Made by a program: the position numbers and the translations under genes. A stretch of 64,000 bases of DNA from Ascaris suum (lineage: Eukaryota > Nematoda > Chromadorea > Rhabditida > Ascarididae): assembly GCA_013433145.1 (NCBI GenBank), contig CM024190.1, positions 1,054,001 through 1,118,000 of the forward strand, written 5' to 3'. Positions 1-13,812 of the stretch are shown piece after piece (position 1 is the first letter of the stretch; every line of letters begins with the position of its first letter). The notes under the pieces were generated by a model. The model did no database searches and was not told the origin of the DNA. It was given only the letters and a program-made list of their open reading frames with translations.

Positions 1-890
1 TTCATATGTTAACATGTGGTTGATATTGTTTGCTTCATGCTGCTTTGCATTTATTGCTACACGTAGGAAGCAAAAATCAACATTTTTAATTTACTCGCTA
101 CCATATGGCATATTTTTTAGCCCATAGTCCGGAAATGTTTCTTTTTTTTGATCCTGAGTACCAAAAAATAAACGGAGTGGCGCATTGTGCAAAGCAATGC
201 GATACGGATTTTGCGCGATATTAGTAAATAAACCATCATGATTAGATGGCCGCTGGAAAACAAAAAATTTCTGATAAGCCCTCAAGAAGTGATAAGGTAA
301 ATTCACTTGTTTTTGCTATGAACACAAGCACCATAAACGAAAAACTTCAGACTCTAAAACACAATTTCTTATTCATCAAGGATGAGCCGACAAAAGGCGA
401 AGTTAGTTTCACATCTGGGACAGAGACCTTGCTTATCAATTCACAGCCAACAAATAACTAATCAGGATGAGCTTTTAAATTGGAGCAGCTGTGTTTCACG
501 CCCAGAAACTCCCAATCTCAAAACTCACACAAGGAGATTACAGTTCTAGTCCCATAAGCTCATAAAGGCCAAACTTCTAATTATAGAAGCTGTCTCAGGC
601 CTGAGATCATCAGTAGCGATTCTCAGGCCAGTAGGCTGACTTTTGGCTTATCAACTGATAAGCTGCTATGAATTTGAAACTTAAAGTACGAAACTTCATT
701 CGATCGGAGAACATGAAGATTAGGGTTCAAGTTTCTAGTTCCCCGGAAGCTTGCTTCTAAAAACGCTGCATATGAGCTCTTACACAATGCAAATCGAGAT
801 CACAACGCGTTTTGCGTCACAACGTTTAAAAAAGCGCAAAAGTGAATAAAATGTTGTAATTATGAAGGTAAACATCATTTCGGGATGAAC
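1..890. other. Left edge, no exon recognised
   Basis: This stretch should contain an intron, or further 3' exons, of the GST-like gene to its right. I translated the minus strand looking for the conserved C-terminal part of the CDR/Fax family (the histidine-serine segment followed by the helical GST C-domain) and did not find it. The remaining exons therefore probably lie beyond the left end of the window. The two short opposed ORFs around 91-461 show no family motif. Confidence 0.4.
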
Positions 891-3880
891 CTTTTGTGCG
901 AATAATGCAGCGGCGAATGGCGTGAGGGACGTTGGTACAGGCATTCCGCTGACATCTCTGTTCACAATTTTAGCCGCATTCTCCAGCACTTTCGAGTACA
1001 ATAATGCACTAAAACATGCATAAAATCAAGCAAGCATCGCGGGTAAACAATGCTAAAACGGATTCAGTGACCCATTCAAATACAAGTGTCAGGTAAGTGT
1101 AAAAGATGAGGAGTTGTTGGTTTGAAGAACACGGGCGAGTATAATAATAGGGTACCCAAACACCGGGCGTGGAGTCGCTCAAGGTAAAAACTATACCATT
1201 TATAAACCTATTCGGTGCGAAGTATATGTTGTGTGACGTGGCTAAATCGAAAGCACTGCACCTATTTTTAAAAAAAGCATGGTACTTTCAAATTTTCCTC
1301 CTCTCCACATATACTCACGCAAATTTTTGGGTTCTGTCCATTCCGCACATCAACATAATCAGAAATGATTATATTCTCTCATAGTTCCTGATTTCGATGA
1401 TTCTATTTTCAGTTCGAGATTAGCAGATGCATTAGATCATTGCAAATGTTTAGCGCTTCATCAATTCGGAAATCGCCTATCGACATAACAGAACAATTAC
1501 TGTGCTTAGACGTAAACAAGGAAGAGCCCTGACAGTTGGAGATACAATTCCACTGAATTCTATTTATTGAGAAAAACTGCGGTACGAAACAATGGAAGTA
1601 AAACACTTACTGCTCTAACATCGACTGAATCGAATTTAGCCTCTAGTTTATGAACATATTTAGGTGCGCCGAATGATCTGCGCCCCAAAATAGCTAAACA
1701 TACTGTACGTATGTGAGAGACAGAAGGGGGAGGGGGTGGAGAAAAAGAGAGAGAGGAGGGAGAAATAGGAACATGAAGGTGGAGAGAGGAGGACAAGAAA
1801 AGCGGAATGCTAAAAGAGGCGTTAAAGGTTTTCAGTGGAAGGATCAGAACTACGATTATATCTAAAGACAAAAAGATGGCTCATTTAAACAGCGACCAGT
1901 AACGAGCTACTTTGAAACTCTTCCCTTTTGGAATTTTTCCTGAAATTAGTTGTTGCGTAACTTTGTGAGAGTAAAAATTTTAAAGTTTCGGAGAGAAATT
2001 ATTCCGCAGGCAAACCTTTCATTCGGTAGCCGAAACAAATATAAAAACCATATTCGGTGATAGGACAATTTACTTCAACAACGGAAAGTAAAAATCTCGC
2101 AATGTTGTGGTCTAAAAACACTTTTTTATAGTCATTCAGAAAGCAGCAGCACTACAGCTGACGGGGGTAGGAACAAAATGGGAGCAACGAAAAAGAAATA
2201 AATAAATGAAAACAAACTAGAAAGTGCTTCCGTCGATCATGCGATCAACTGCCCGCGCGGCACCTCGCTCGGTCCCTTTCAAGCCATCCTTAAAATATAA
2301 AGGGCATTAATACAATTTTGCGAAAGCTACAAATCGACTCTGAAACGTTAAAATCTAAGAATTACAGCTTATGTTTAAGTACTGGGCTACCTAATCCAAA
2401 GATAGAGCACAAAATTTTGTCTTCAAAGGTAAACCTTTTCTCTTCGAAGTAGCCTTTCCGTCATAAAGTAAACCCTCTTGCAAACAAACATAGCCTTTTT
2501 CCATTAAAATGTGATCCCCCTCATTAAAAATTCGACTTCTTCCTTAAACAATTTCCTGAAAGAAAAAAAGCAGTGCATTAAGTTGCAATCTATTTCATCA
2601 ATAGCCATATATTTTCACATATCAATAGACCGGAAGATAGAAGCACCATACGCTTCCTTCTCAGCACGAGGAATTGCAAAAGCGCCTGTGTTAAGAGCGG
2701 AAACTCAAAACGTGTGAATATGAGCATTAATCATAAACATGCTCACCTCATCCAGAAATCTAGCACTTCGGGCAAAAAGTGGTCCTGATAAACCAAGGCT
2801 AATCCAGAAGCTGATAAATCAATGCAAACACTTGATCGCCCGATCCATGCATACGACTATACGATTATGGATACCGAATTCCATTAAACATCTACGATTT
2901 TCGAACGAAAACGGCAAGACAAGAAAAAAGATTTGCTTAGCCAAACTATAATAAGATGAACTCACATCTACGTTGAAGTGTTTCTGGAGACGAGCAATGA
3001 TCAGCTGAGAGTCAGCAATTTGTTCACCGTTAAGCTCAACGAAAGGCAACAATCCTTCCTTGGAACGTTGCATCCAAGAATCGCATATCTCAAAATAGCT
3101 TTCTCAACAAAAAAAAAAATCATTTTTATGCCTTGAAACGACCTGCGGTATTCAACCATAGCGTAACGCTAAAATAAGAACTCAACTACTGCATCGCTGA
3201 ACAAGAAATATCAATCATAGATAACCCTACTCCATCATATGCCTCGAAAGACAATTGTTCACTGGTTTTCCCATAGTATTAGGTCAACACTACTTCAAAT
3301 AATTAAACAAGGAAAAAATTTGTAGAATTGGTTTTATCAAAGAAGAGAAAAACTACCTTCAAATGAACATCATTCAAGCGGCTTTTATCTAATTATCTGG
3401 ACATAACAACGCCCCAATCGAAATGATAAGAAACAATTAGGCAAATACTTTAGCTGCTTTCAATAACATCAAACCAATCAAGGTAGTATGAGGATCAAGA
3501 CGAATAACAGCTAATCTGCCTTTCTCTCTATTTTGTTTGAAAGTGCCTTCACTTATTCCTCACTCTTCCCCTTATTCCTCTTTCCCACAACGCCTCTACT
3601 CCCAGCTCGAAAAATGAAATTTTACCTCATATTTGATATTGTTCGCTCTCAGCCAAGCCTCGACTTTAAGGCAGAACGGCGATATGTTCGGCATAATTGG
3701 TGAACGTTTGAACTGATATAGATAGACTACATCCTTCTTCCAATCTTTCTTATGCACCTCATGAAGCTTTTTAGAGGAGAACCAGCAAGTGAAACATGTG
3801 ATGATCCATTTGAGCACAAGAGCCACAAACAACGTGAGAAACACCTGAGGAACACTTGGTAGCAGGTCGAGATGCGTCAT
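891..3880 (-). CDS. CDR/Fax-like membrane-anchored glutathione S-transferase-like protein, 3' partial
   Basis: Four coding exons read leftwards: 3626-3880, 2966-3088, 2218-2288 and about 891-1008. All have GT/AG ends and matching phases (0, 0, 2). The start is the only in-frame ATG (3880, context AACCATGACG). Residues about 10-33 are a hydrophobic segment ([18 protein letters not shown]), the N-terminal anchor usual in nematode CDR proteins. Next come [10 protein letters not shown] and the conserved [15 protein letters not shown] of the thioredoxin-like N-domain, then exon 2 with [18 protein letters not shown]. Exon 3 gives [13 protein letters not shown] and exon 4 [12 protein letters not shown]. 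The order and motifs match C. elegans CDR (cadmium-responsive) and insect Fax (failed axon connections) proteins, which are GST-fold relatives; enzymatic activity is not established by sequence. The donor of exon 4 is uncertain (after the codon at 891-893, or at 874). The helical C-domain lies outside the window. Confidence 0.88.
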
Positions 3881-3913
3881 GGTTAAAGAGAGGACGAATT
3901 GCTCGAGCGACAA

Positions 3914-6900
3914 CGTTTAACCACTAAGCCGTAATCCTATAAACGAAGCAAGTTCAGGAACTTGATAAAAACACACCTCCAACTATGAATACGAAAACCC
4001 CAACTTCTAACGTACAAAACGTATGCAAAGCACTAAATACCTGAACATTTTATTCATCGAAAGTTCATGCATTTGCAATAAAACGATTAGCCATATCCGC
4101 ATATGTTATATTTAATGGTCGGAAAAACTATAGTAACGATGACGACTAATGCAAACAGCAACACGTAACGGCACGTAGCACGCACAGCACACCAACACTC
4201 AGGCAATAAACCACTATCACCATTATTTACCATTATATTACTTGAGCAACGTCCCGCCTGCAGCGAACCATCTCGTTGTCTGACCCACCTCAGTGAAATA
4301 GTAGATCAAAGCAAAAAAAGCAGAATGTTGAGCACGTGAGAAACGAGATCAATGCCGACTCCGCGTTATGTAAAAATAAGCGAAAAAGGCGAAAACAAAA
4401 ACACAAAAATGGGTCGCTTAATCACTTTTTTGTGAACTTTTACGAGGATTCCGTTTTTTCTGCGTCCCTTTTGATTTCATTTTTTTCGAAATATGGCTTG
4501 AGGAATTTTCTTCATCATAAGACGTGGTGACATCACATTCACTTTGCACAAACAATGATATACGTCTGCTGTGAAAGAGGATGTGGTGCACTACCTATAG
4601 TGAACACTGCGAGGAAAAGACAGGAGGAGGAGCGGAATTAGGAATTGTTTTGAATGAAGTAAAATGTAAGCAATAGGGATTTCTCCCTCAGGAAACAGGT
4701 TTCGGAAACAAATGCCAGCCATATCGCTTGGCAACAGTTTTAATGAATCATAAATTCTCACCTTTCTTGAGATCGATGATTGGCGATCGCAAACACGAAA
4801 AGATGCAAAAGACGCCAAATTTCGATAAGATTATATCTCGCCGAATTTCCTTAAAGCGCCTCAGTTCTGAGCGCTACTTCCGAAATTTTTCATTCTTTCC
4901 AACGTTTGCTCGGAAGTATCCGATTGCAGAACACTTGTTCAATATTCCCCATTTACGGATGAGTCCCTGTTGATGAAATGGGAGAAGAAAAACGCACGAT
5001 AGGTTGTGTGAGACTCAAATGATACAAACATGCGAACAACTGTCCTCAGGACTCAACCACAACCGCAATAGTAGACCTATTCATTTTCGAAACCTGCAAA
5101 CTGGCAACAGTTGTTCGCACTTCTAGGAAATCGGAAGGCGAACACATAATAATTCGCAACGTGTGTGGTCGCCCGCTCAGTTCACACGAACCGGCTCTGT
5201 ATCCTTTCAAGAGGATGAATAAGATTTTAACAACAGAGACGCCACTAACGTAGAACGAAACATTTGAAGCATTTGATGAAAATTGCATTACTGTAGGACT
5301 ACATGGTTTCTGCGGAAGCATGCTACGACCTTTCTTGGATAAATTAAACGATCTGACTGGTACCAATCAAAACTGAAGTTTTAACTGGCAGCATACGACC
5401 GGAAAGCCAGAGAATGACCAATATCTGATACCAACCACGACCTTCCCGCATCATTTGAAGCTCTTGTTCGCGAACATGCCCGTGCATGCAGAACCTAGCT
5501 AATGTAACTTCCTCTGATGCCTGCTTTGGAAGAAAGCTTCTCTGACACTTCCAGTTTTGCACACAAAACACAAGTGCAAAACTCTTAGCAGCTCAGCTAT
5601 CACAGCAGATTTGGAGACGGTGATGACTAAGATTTCACCTGCGACTAAACGTTTTTACGTACTCTCTTATTGGGCATTTGATGATGTGGTTAAATAATCG
5701 GCCAATGACGAGGTGTGTATCTATGAACTCTTGAACGCATCTATGAATGCTCCAGTCTCAAAGAATGCTCCACTGCTTCAAAGTTCATTTGTTTACAGAA
5801 GTAACTCTTGTGCGGAAACAACAACCGACAAAAGACGATGTGAACAGTTCAGCATGACGGGCGCATCAATTCTGAGACGACGTTTATACAGGTGAATACG
5901 ATTTGTGGCAATATAAACGTGAGTAAAACAGTAAGAAGGGAACAGGGTAACCAATAATGCATGAGGTCATGCTTATTTCTTAACGACCGATAGAAGGCGA
6001 GGACGCTTCCACAACGAAGTTGATAAATAGACCTTCGGAACTTTCTGGAATGGGACTGACCTCGTAAAGGGGGATAAGTTAGTCAAAAATGAATGGAATG
6101 CAGTGAACGATGCAGTTGCGTCGTTGATATAGCCCATAACGGCCATTTGACAACGGTAAACTATCATGACTAGAAACTTCACAAGCAGTTTTGAATGATA
6201 TAGTTAGGTCCTCTTCAATCGAGACTGTCGTGGAAATCCTCTTGCTGACGACGCTTGTGAAATCATGCATTAAAAGAGAAACACTGCAAGATTCAGATAC
6301 ATAGTGGCGCAATGCACAGTTCCACGCAACACCTCCTATTCAAAGAACTGAGCCACACAAATAAATAAAATGCTCGGCAATATATGCGGAAGTTCCAAAC
6401 TGTGCAGATGAATATATTCAAATTTCGGATTTCGAAGGGGACCATTTGACAGAACGATGAAAGTTGATCTATTCGCTCATACAATAAAAAATTATACAAT
6501 AACCGTTCACCGGCCGCAGGCTAAACAAGCCGATCAATCACTGCAAAAAATGAGTTGGAGAATGTCTGCCATAAATGATGATAAATCGTTAAATCGTCTG
6601 CCAATTTCCTGACGTAAACGGACATAAGCCGACTTCGTTAGTTTTCACGCGCATAAAAAATGAATCCAACACTTTCTTAGACTCTGATCGTATGCCAGTC
6701 AATTCCATTTGTACGCTAGCCAATTTCTTTTAGCGCTCTCTAGTGAATAGAAATTACCTTTGAAAATTCGCTCACCAATCCTTCCCCCCTCTCTCTAACT
6801 CACTTGAAGAACCTGAAATTATCCATCAAAAATGAGCGTTGTTAGGTGCTGTTCAACCAACCTTTCAGCCTGTGAGAAACTGAACCGAGAATAGAACCAC

Positions 6901-8724
6901 GGGTGCAATTGCACACAAAAATCTCGTGAAGGTGACGACTTCAAGGAAAGTGAAGTAACTTCAGTGAAATCCAGGTGGTGACAATACAACTCATGTCTCA
7001 AATACCCAATTCCCAAAGAGACGAAAAACGGTCGTTCGATGAAAGTCATCTTTGCAATCAAGGTGAAGCTCCTTACTTACTTCTGTCAGCAATACACAAT
7101 ATACAATAACCGCTGAACTCGTTAATCGACATCGCGGGCGCACCGGCAGCAGCATACATAACCGGCACGGTGAAGCGAACAGCTACTGGAAAATTGGCGC
7201 ACTTCAGGCCTACTTCATCGACACGCAGCACAAAGACTGTCGAAGGATGCGACTATCGAGAAGACAATATTAAAAAAAAAAAACACCCAGTGAACATCGA
7301 GGAATCAAACCACCAATACCATGACAATAATCAGCGCAATTAGCTCAGGCCTAGTTATAAATATGCATAAGAGTGCGCAGTGCTATCACGTGCAGTGGAG
7401 GTTCAAAGAAATGCCCAAACTTCCAATATAAATGTGCAACTTTTTTCAACTTGCCAATTCATATCATTATACTAGATTTCAGCTCAATGAAGGTACTGAA
7501 AGCACTTTTTCCGGGATCCCCAATGACATCCGGAAGAGCATTCCAACTGTTCTTCTCATCGGAAGCGACTTTGCCACGTTTATCTACTTTTGTTTGAGTC
7601 CAGGTTGTCATCGCACCAAGGACAATTGTATGCTTTCATCCGTGTTTCCCCCCTCGCTCACCGCTTTCAACTTTTTTCCCACCCAAAAACCTTTCACCTT
7701 CCGAAGGTCACCTTCATATTTGAGAAATGCTAGGAATTTGAGCTGAAGCTTCTGCCAAAGCCAAAACCATCACACCATACGTCCTCCCACCCTTCACTTG
7801 CTAAATACATCCTACATAATCCCCTGCTCAATAGGGAAAAACAGGAACACTAAATGGCGTTCGATTTGCGCAATTTAGTTTTATCGAGATGAAATGAACT
7901 CACAACTAGCGAGAATCGATATTTTAGAGCCACCTATAAAGATAATATGTTACAATCAAAAAATTCACTCATCTCTCCGAAACGAACGCCCGTGCTGAAT
8001 ATCTATCCACCCTCCCTCATCCCTTCTCCCCTTGCCTCCCTCTCCCCTTCCAAAAACTGTGAGAGATTGACTGGCGAAGAGTGAAAAGTTTTAGCAAGAA
8101 TGAATTGATGAAAGATGACAAGACTTAGTAAAAATGAACGCAAATGATCCCGAGCAACGACCACGAAAGCTAGTGAAAGATGCAAATACACCGAGAAGCA
8201 ATAGCACTCATTCTCTTTAACTGGCTGCTCAGTGACCACAGAACTACACATAAAGATGAAACCAGTCCTGTGAACACTCAAAAACGAAGAAGAATCGACT
8301 GGGGATGTTAGCAGATGGCCACAGTATCAGATTCTTTCAGCAAAGGGCTGCAACAGTGAGGGCGTTTCTCTCCTCCTAGCTTCTCTCCCTTCCTCCCTCC
8401 AAAACTTGCGCAGTTAATGAATCAAAGGATTCATCAAAGGGAATTTGAGGCATTTTTGATGGTCCTTTCTGAAGTAACCACTGTAAACGAACTATGACCG
8501 AGTCTCCTGTTTATTCATCTACTCGTCAATGCCACTCCCTTCCTCGTTCGCTCCCTAAGTGAAGATCAGAAAACAATTTGCAAAATTCCCCTCCCCCTCA
8601 AATGTGTGGATCCGGCTGTATTAGCACGAGAATGGAACGAATGTTTTACAGAAACATAAAAGAGGAAGCCACGTTAAATCGCCACAATCGTATCACCAAT
8701 CTGATATCCATAAATGCATCTCAG
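3914..8724. other. Intergenic region between the MLF and GST-like genes
   Basis: About 4.8 kb without a convincing exon. The minus strand at 5046-5571 and 5973-6499 carries several adjoining ORFs of 65-106 codons in shifting frames, possibly a decayed coding sequence or mobile element, but I recognise no domain. There is a run of nine or ten A near 7272. The downstream flank of the MLF gene shows no clear AATAAA close to its stop codon. Confidence 0.4.
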
Positions 8725-11700
8725 CTATTCGTCGTTCGCCTTAAAGAAACGTCCCACCAAACCCTTCCTGCGCTTGGGCACACTCATCTCCGCCTCCTCC
8801 TCGCTGATCTCACGAATAATCGGCCCACCTGATTGCGAGCGCGAGCCACCGCTGAAAACGATAACAACTGGAGTTTCTCCTTTAACAGAAAAACTCAGAT
8901 TGGAGGCCGCGCAGAGGACAAGACGTGCGATGACGCAACCTGACAGTAGCGATGGAGAGAAACAAGAAGTCGGGAGGAAAAAGCCACAGATTATGAATTC
9001 CTCGGCTCCTCACATTACGCCTGCACTAATCCGGTCGGGCTCAGTAAAATAATCCGCCCAACTCCCATGTTCAGAAAAACTCAACTCAGTGAAACAATCT
9101 ACTGACAAATGAGACTTAATTACCTTACGCCATGTTCATGATGCAAGCAACCTCTTCAACCACGCATCACCCCACAACCACTTTACAGCCGGCCATCTTC
9201 GTTTCTCCTATTTTTAGTTGAAATGCTTGCTCTTTGGTCAAAATGCAATCTGCAAGAGCTCAACAGCTCAATTAAGCCTATTTCTCTAGATGATTACATC
9301 CAAGTAACATACTGCATGCGAGACGAGCGAGAGTGCGACGAATCGTCATTGTCATCATCGCATTCCTCATCAGGAAGTGTGACGATCGGCGCATTTGGCG
9401 CGTTTACGCTCTGCGAACGCGCTCCACTGTTTGCCTGAAAACCGCACGGCGAATCTTTTATGTTCTTAGGAAAGCAGTTTTTTTTTCATTCTATCGCTAA
9501 TATAATCGCACATTTTTTCCACGACTCGAACTTTGCACGCGACACCGCAATATAGTGACTGATCGGTTGCAAATAAGTCTGTGCTGCAGCAGAATAAAAT
9601 ATTCACAACAAGGAGTCAATAATTAAAGCCACATGAGATCGGAGTCAAAACTGAATCCACGACCTATCTACTCCTTTACCCGCATCCACAACACAACTGC
9701 GTCAAGCTCAACTTCAGCTTGAACACAACATGAGTTGAAAATGCTCTTTTCGTCGGTTTAGTTTACCTTTACCATGCTCTAGGCTCACACATCCACCTTC
9801 ATCCGAATCTTTACCGTAATGCACGTATGTAATCTTCGAACTCCCTCCCATCGTCATCCGATGGTCACTTTCCTGGCAACTCAAAACCTGTCAAGTTTTT
9901 GAATTTAGACTTTCATTTTTCCTGGCAGGTTCAAAGCAGATGCACTCGCAAATTGCCTGTTTTCAAACATCTCGGGAAGTGAATTTGGAAAAGTGCCATG
10001 CTGCAACAATCAAAGGCAAGGCCATTTTTGCACATAGCAGAATATGCTTGAACTGATCTCTTAAGCGCGTTTTTGGGTCGCAAGGACAGCAATTTAATCA
10101 GTTTCCATTGAAGAATGGGATCGTGCCTATCTTATACGCATGACTTCTCCCAAAAGCAAGCAGAGAGTACCAGGATAAGCTAAAAATAGAAAGCGTGATC
10201 AGTAGTGACCAAAAAGCTCACAGTGCCACAATGCGCATAGTTCTAGCCGATTTCCAGTAAGTCGACTGCTTGATGTCCGCTCATTGGCGTTACCACATCA
10301 AGAGGGAGAGATGGACGAAACAGAGGATTGACTGATAATGAATTTCACCAAATCTGTACGCAAATGCTTCGGACAATTCTAGATATTTCAAAAGCACACG
10401 AAAAAGCTTTCTTCTCAAACGAGCGTACATACAACCAATCTAAATTGAGGGCTCGAAGAAAAAAAATTGTTTTTTCTGAGAACGAGACGGCAAATCTCGA
10501 ATGTGATGCATGATTGCCTCAGCAACAATGAAACCCTGAAACAGCGCTGGTCCCTAACGTCGCTTTGAAGGCCTCCTCACCGTATTGCTTCTGATGCCCG
10601 TAGCAGACGCCGATCTCGGATTGCCTGTAATTGCTTGACGCAAACGCACCGGTTCAGCGCCGAAATTGCGACGCGCTCGAGTCGTGAATTCGCGATCAAA
10701 ATCCTCCGCCTGATCTGCAAAAGTCAATCAATTTCAAACATCTATTCCTAGTAAATGTTATAATCAAACAACACCTCCTGCAACTTGAAAGCAGCGTGCT
10801 CTAAACAGCAGTAAACAAACATTATCCATGACCTACATGCCTAACCGGAAAGCAAGCGCATTACTCGACGATGTCGCCTTCTCTGTATCAGATAAATTGT
10901 TTTTCTCTGAGGCCGTAATGCTTGTATCAATTTTCTAATGTCAAGTCAACGCGCGAAAGAAAAAAATTCGAGTGAGAGGAAAAGGAAGAGTTCGCTGGAG
11001 ATTTTGTGGGAAAGGAAACATAAATCGTCGCAGCGTTGTGGGAAGATTCTATGTCTCCTCCCATTGTTGTGATTTTTTCGTGATGTACTTAAACTCTCTA
11101 TGCCGTGTCTTAGGTGGTTCCGTGGTGTGAGTATCGACCGAAACCCCCCAACGACCGCACTACCACACTTTCGCGAGTCATGGCGACTTCAGCAACGTTA
11201 TCGGCAGATGATGCTTACACCTTCGGAATCTCTAGCCAACAAGTGTGTTGAGAAAGCAACTGTAGCAAACTCTCACCTTCGCCTAAGTTGACAAAACGCT
11301 GCTGCTCCCGGATGCGTCCGTCACGGTCTCTTTTCTTCTCGATCACATGCGTCCTGTCGCCAATAGTGTGCTCTATTGACATGCGCTCACCGATGTCACC
11401 GTGGCGCAACGATTCTCTTAAATTAGTTATGCTATCGAGTCTTCTTATGAAAAAGACCTGTTAATTACAATTCATGTTAGCACCTGAGAATCTTACTTGT
11501 CAACTTGTGATCGTTCTTGCGGCGCTGATCCCATCCTAACAGAAAAAACAGCGAAGATGCTCAAGAGATAGTCTAGTTTAGGCTTAAATGGCTGATGACT
11601 GCACAAATTAATCGCTCCTCCTCCTCGCAACCAAGAATAGGCTGCTGTTTGTCGCTCACAAGTTTGAAACTTTCAGGCGCTCTGTACTTCTCAATTTGCT

Positions 11701-13750
11701 TCATTTTTCTTTATTTTTTCAGATTTCTGCACGTGTTTCTAAGACATGGTTGGCATGTGCGTTGATTGCACTCAGGATTCTAAGTCATACCAAGAGAAAA
11801 CCACGGATCACAGACCGGGATAATGTCATCATCAATAACAACGTTGCATATAAACTAAAGCACTATTCTCCCGCTATGCCACCATGATTTTGCGGCAGTT
11901 TAATTGTACTGTTAGTGTTAAGGAGCCTGGCCAGTATTTGGAAAGGTGATTTCATTGTTTATTAGGTTGTCCGTTGTTTATTCTTTCTTAGGAGGGCCTT
12001 CAAGTCCCCGTCAGTAGAATCTACACAATTGCGAACACTTTGTTTTTATTATTCGACTTATTTACAAAACTGTGCAGGTATATGCATGTGTGGGAAAGCA
12101 ACGTTGAAAGGTTTGGCATCTCAACAAAAATTAAACACTTAAAGAAGTGATGCTGATGAACAACTCCCAAAGCGATTTTGGAAATATGATAGCTCATTTT
12201 AAAACGAAACTTTCAAGACTTTAACCTCCTACAACTAAGCTCTATTTAGATTTTCTACCCATATAACCTTGCAAGTTGTCTTCATCACCATACAGCCAAG
12301 GAATCTCCCGCAATGGTTGAAACTCACATTACCCTCAAAAAATACAACCATTTGAGAGTACAGTTCTGGAATGATGATCTTCCTTCAGACGATGCCGAAA
12401 GAAAAACACCAACTAAATTCATGTATGGAATAAAACTAAACTATTCAGGAGTACCGTCAAACAGTAGTAGCCCGCATGAAAATGAATGGCAGAAGAAGAA
12501 AAACCTCGTCTCTTTTACATCGCCGGTTTTGCGGACCGATTTTTCGACTATGCGCGGCTGGCCACCGTTGCGCCCGTCGAAAGTGATCATTGTCGATTGC
12601 GTGAACACATGCGAATTTGGATCGTTCATCGCCACCGATTGCAGGTCCTCCTAAAACATTTACGCATTTATGACAATCCCGAAACGTCGGGAGACTCTGG
12701 AACCAAAAGACATCTTCCGTTAATGCTGCATAAACCACAGGATCGTACAATACGGACATCTAAGGATGCATACTTTACCGCAATCACTCCTTTTAGGCGG
12801 AGCCAATTAATGGTCCCATATCAGTCCATTGAATCAACATCCACTTAAGTTTGGGAAAATGAGGTTTTTAACTTTGTTGAATAAAATTGCCCAAGGCGGA
12901 ATGCTTCATTCATCGGAATTTGGTTAATGGAACTTATCTTATCACTGGTAATCTAACAACGATGCCGCGAGAATTTCCCGGAATCAAGATACTTCATTAT
13001 TTTACAGAAATGCTGGATGAGGACAGGTGGATTTGCGGCTGATTTATGGCTAGACCTTGGAAAATGGATTACCGCTGTTCAGCAGAACATTCAGTTAAAT
13101 CAGACTGCAGCGTATGCTTACCACCAAAGGAAGAATAACAAGCGCATTAATCAGAAAGGCATAATATACCATTTGGCGCATCACACCTCCAAAAAGACCA
13201 CCTCCGAACCCTCCGAATGGACTCATCAGTGCCATATCGTCGCGATGAGGAACCCATTGTCTTGGGTTCGCATCCTCCAGCATGCCTTGAAAAACATTCA
13301 TAACACTTACTAGTACAGCAGATCAACTATTATCCTGTAATCAACTATTATGCGATTCTATTCTACATCTATCCTTAGTTTCAACACAAGTCCTATAGTG
13401 CGCATAAGAATTACAAGTGTTTCAAAGCATTACCAATAAAAAATTTGAATAAATCTGTTCAATCTGATGAGCGAAAGTGAGTCTGTCAGTGGTGCTGATC
13501 GAACGAAACAAAAATGGTGAAGCTCGCCAAACGAGCTGGCATGATATGCGCTTTGCACTCCGCTCATCTGATTAACGAACTTCTTATGTTATCAGAAAAT
13601 AAAGCAACATGAAAACTGATGGTTTCCTACTTCAAGTGATCTAATCTCTAGTACAACTTTCCCACAGATATCCCTGACGCAATTGACTAGAACAACAATC
13701 ACGAAAAAATTATGCTGAAGCCGCCTGATGCATAACATCATTTGTCATGT

Positions 13751-13812
<62 letters not shown>

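Noticed and set aside
8578..9438. Plus-strand ORFs of 84, 112 and 71 codons
   Set aside because: Mostly antisense to MLF exons 8725-8851 and 9313-9434, whose minus-strand translations fit MLF by phase.
12313..12848. Plus-strand ORFs of 113 and 120 codons
   Set aside because: Antisense shadows of MLF exon 12505-12650 and its flanks.
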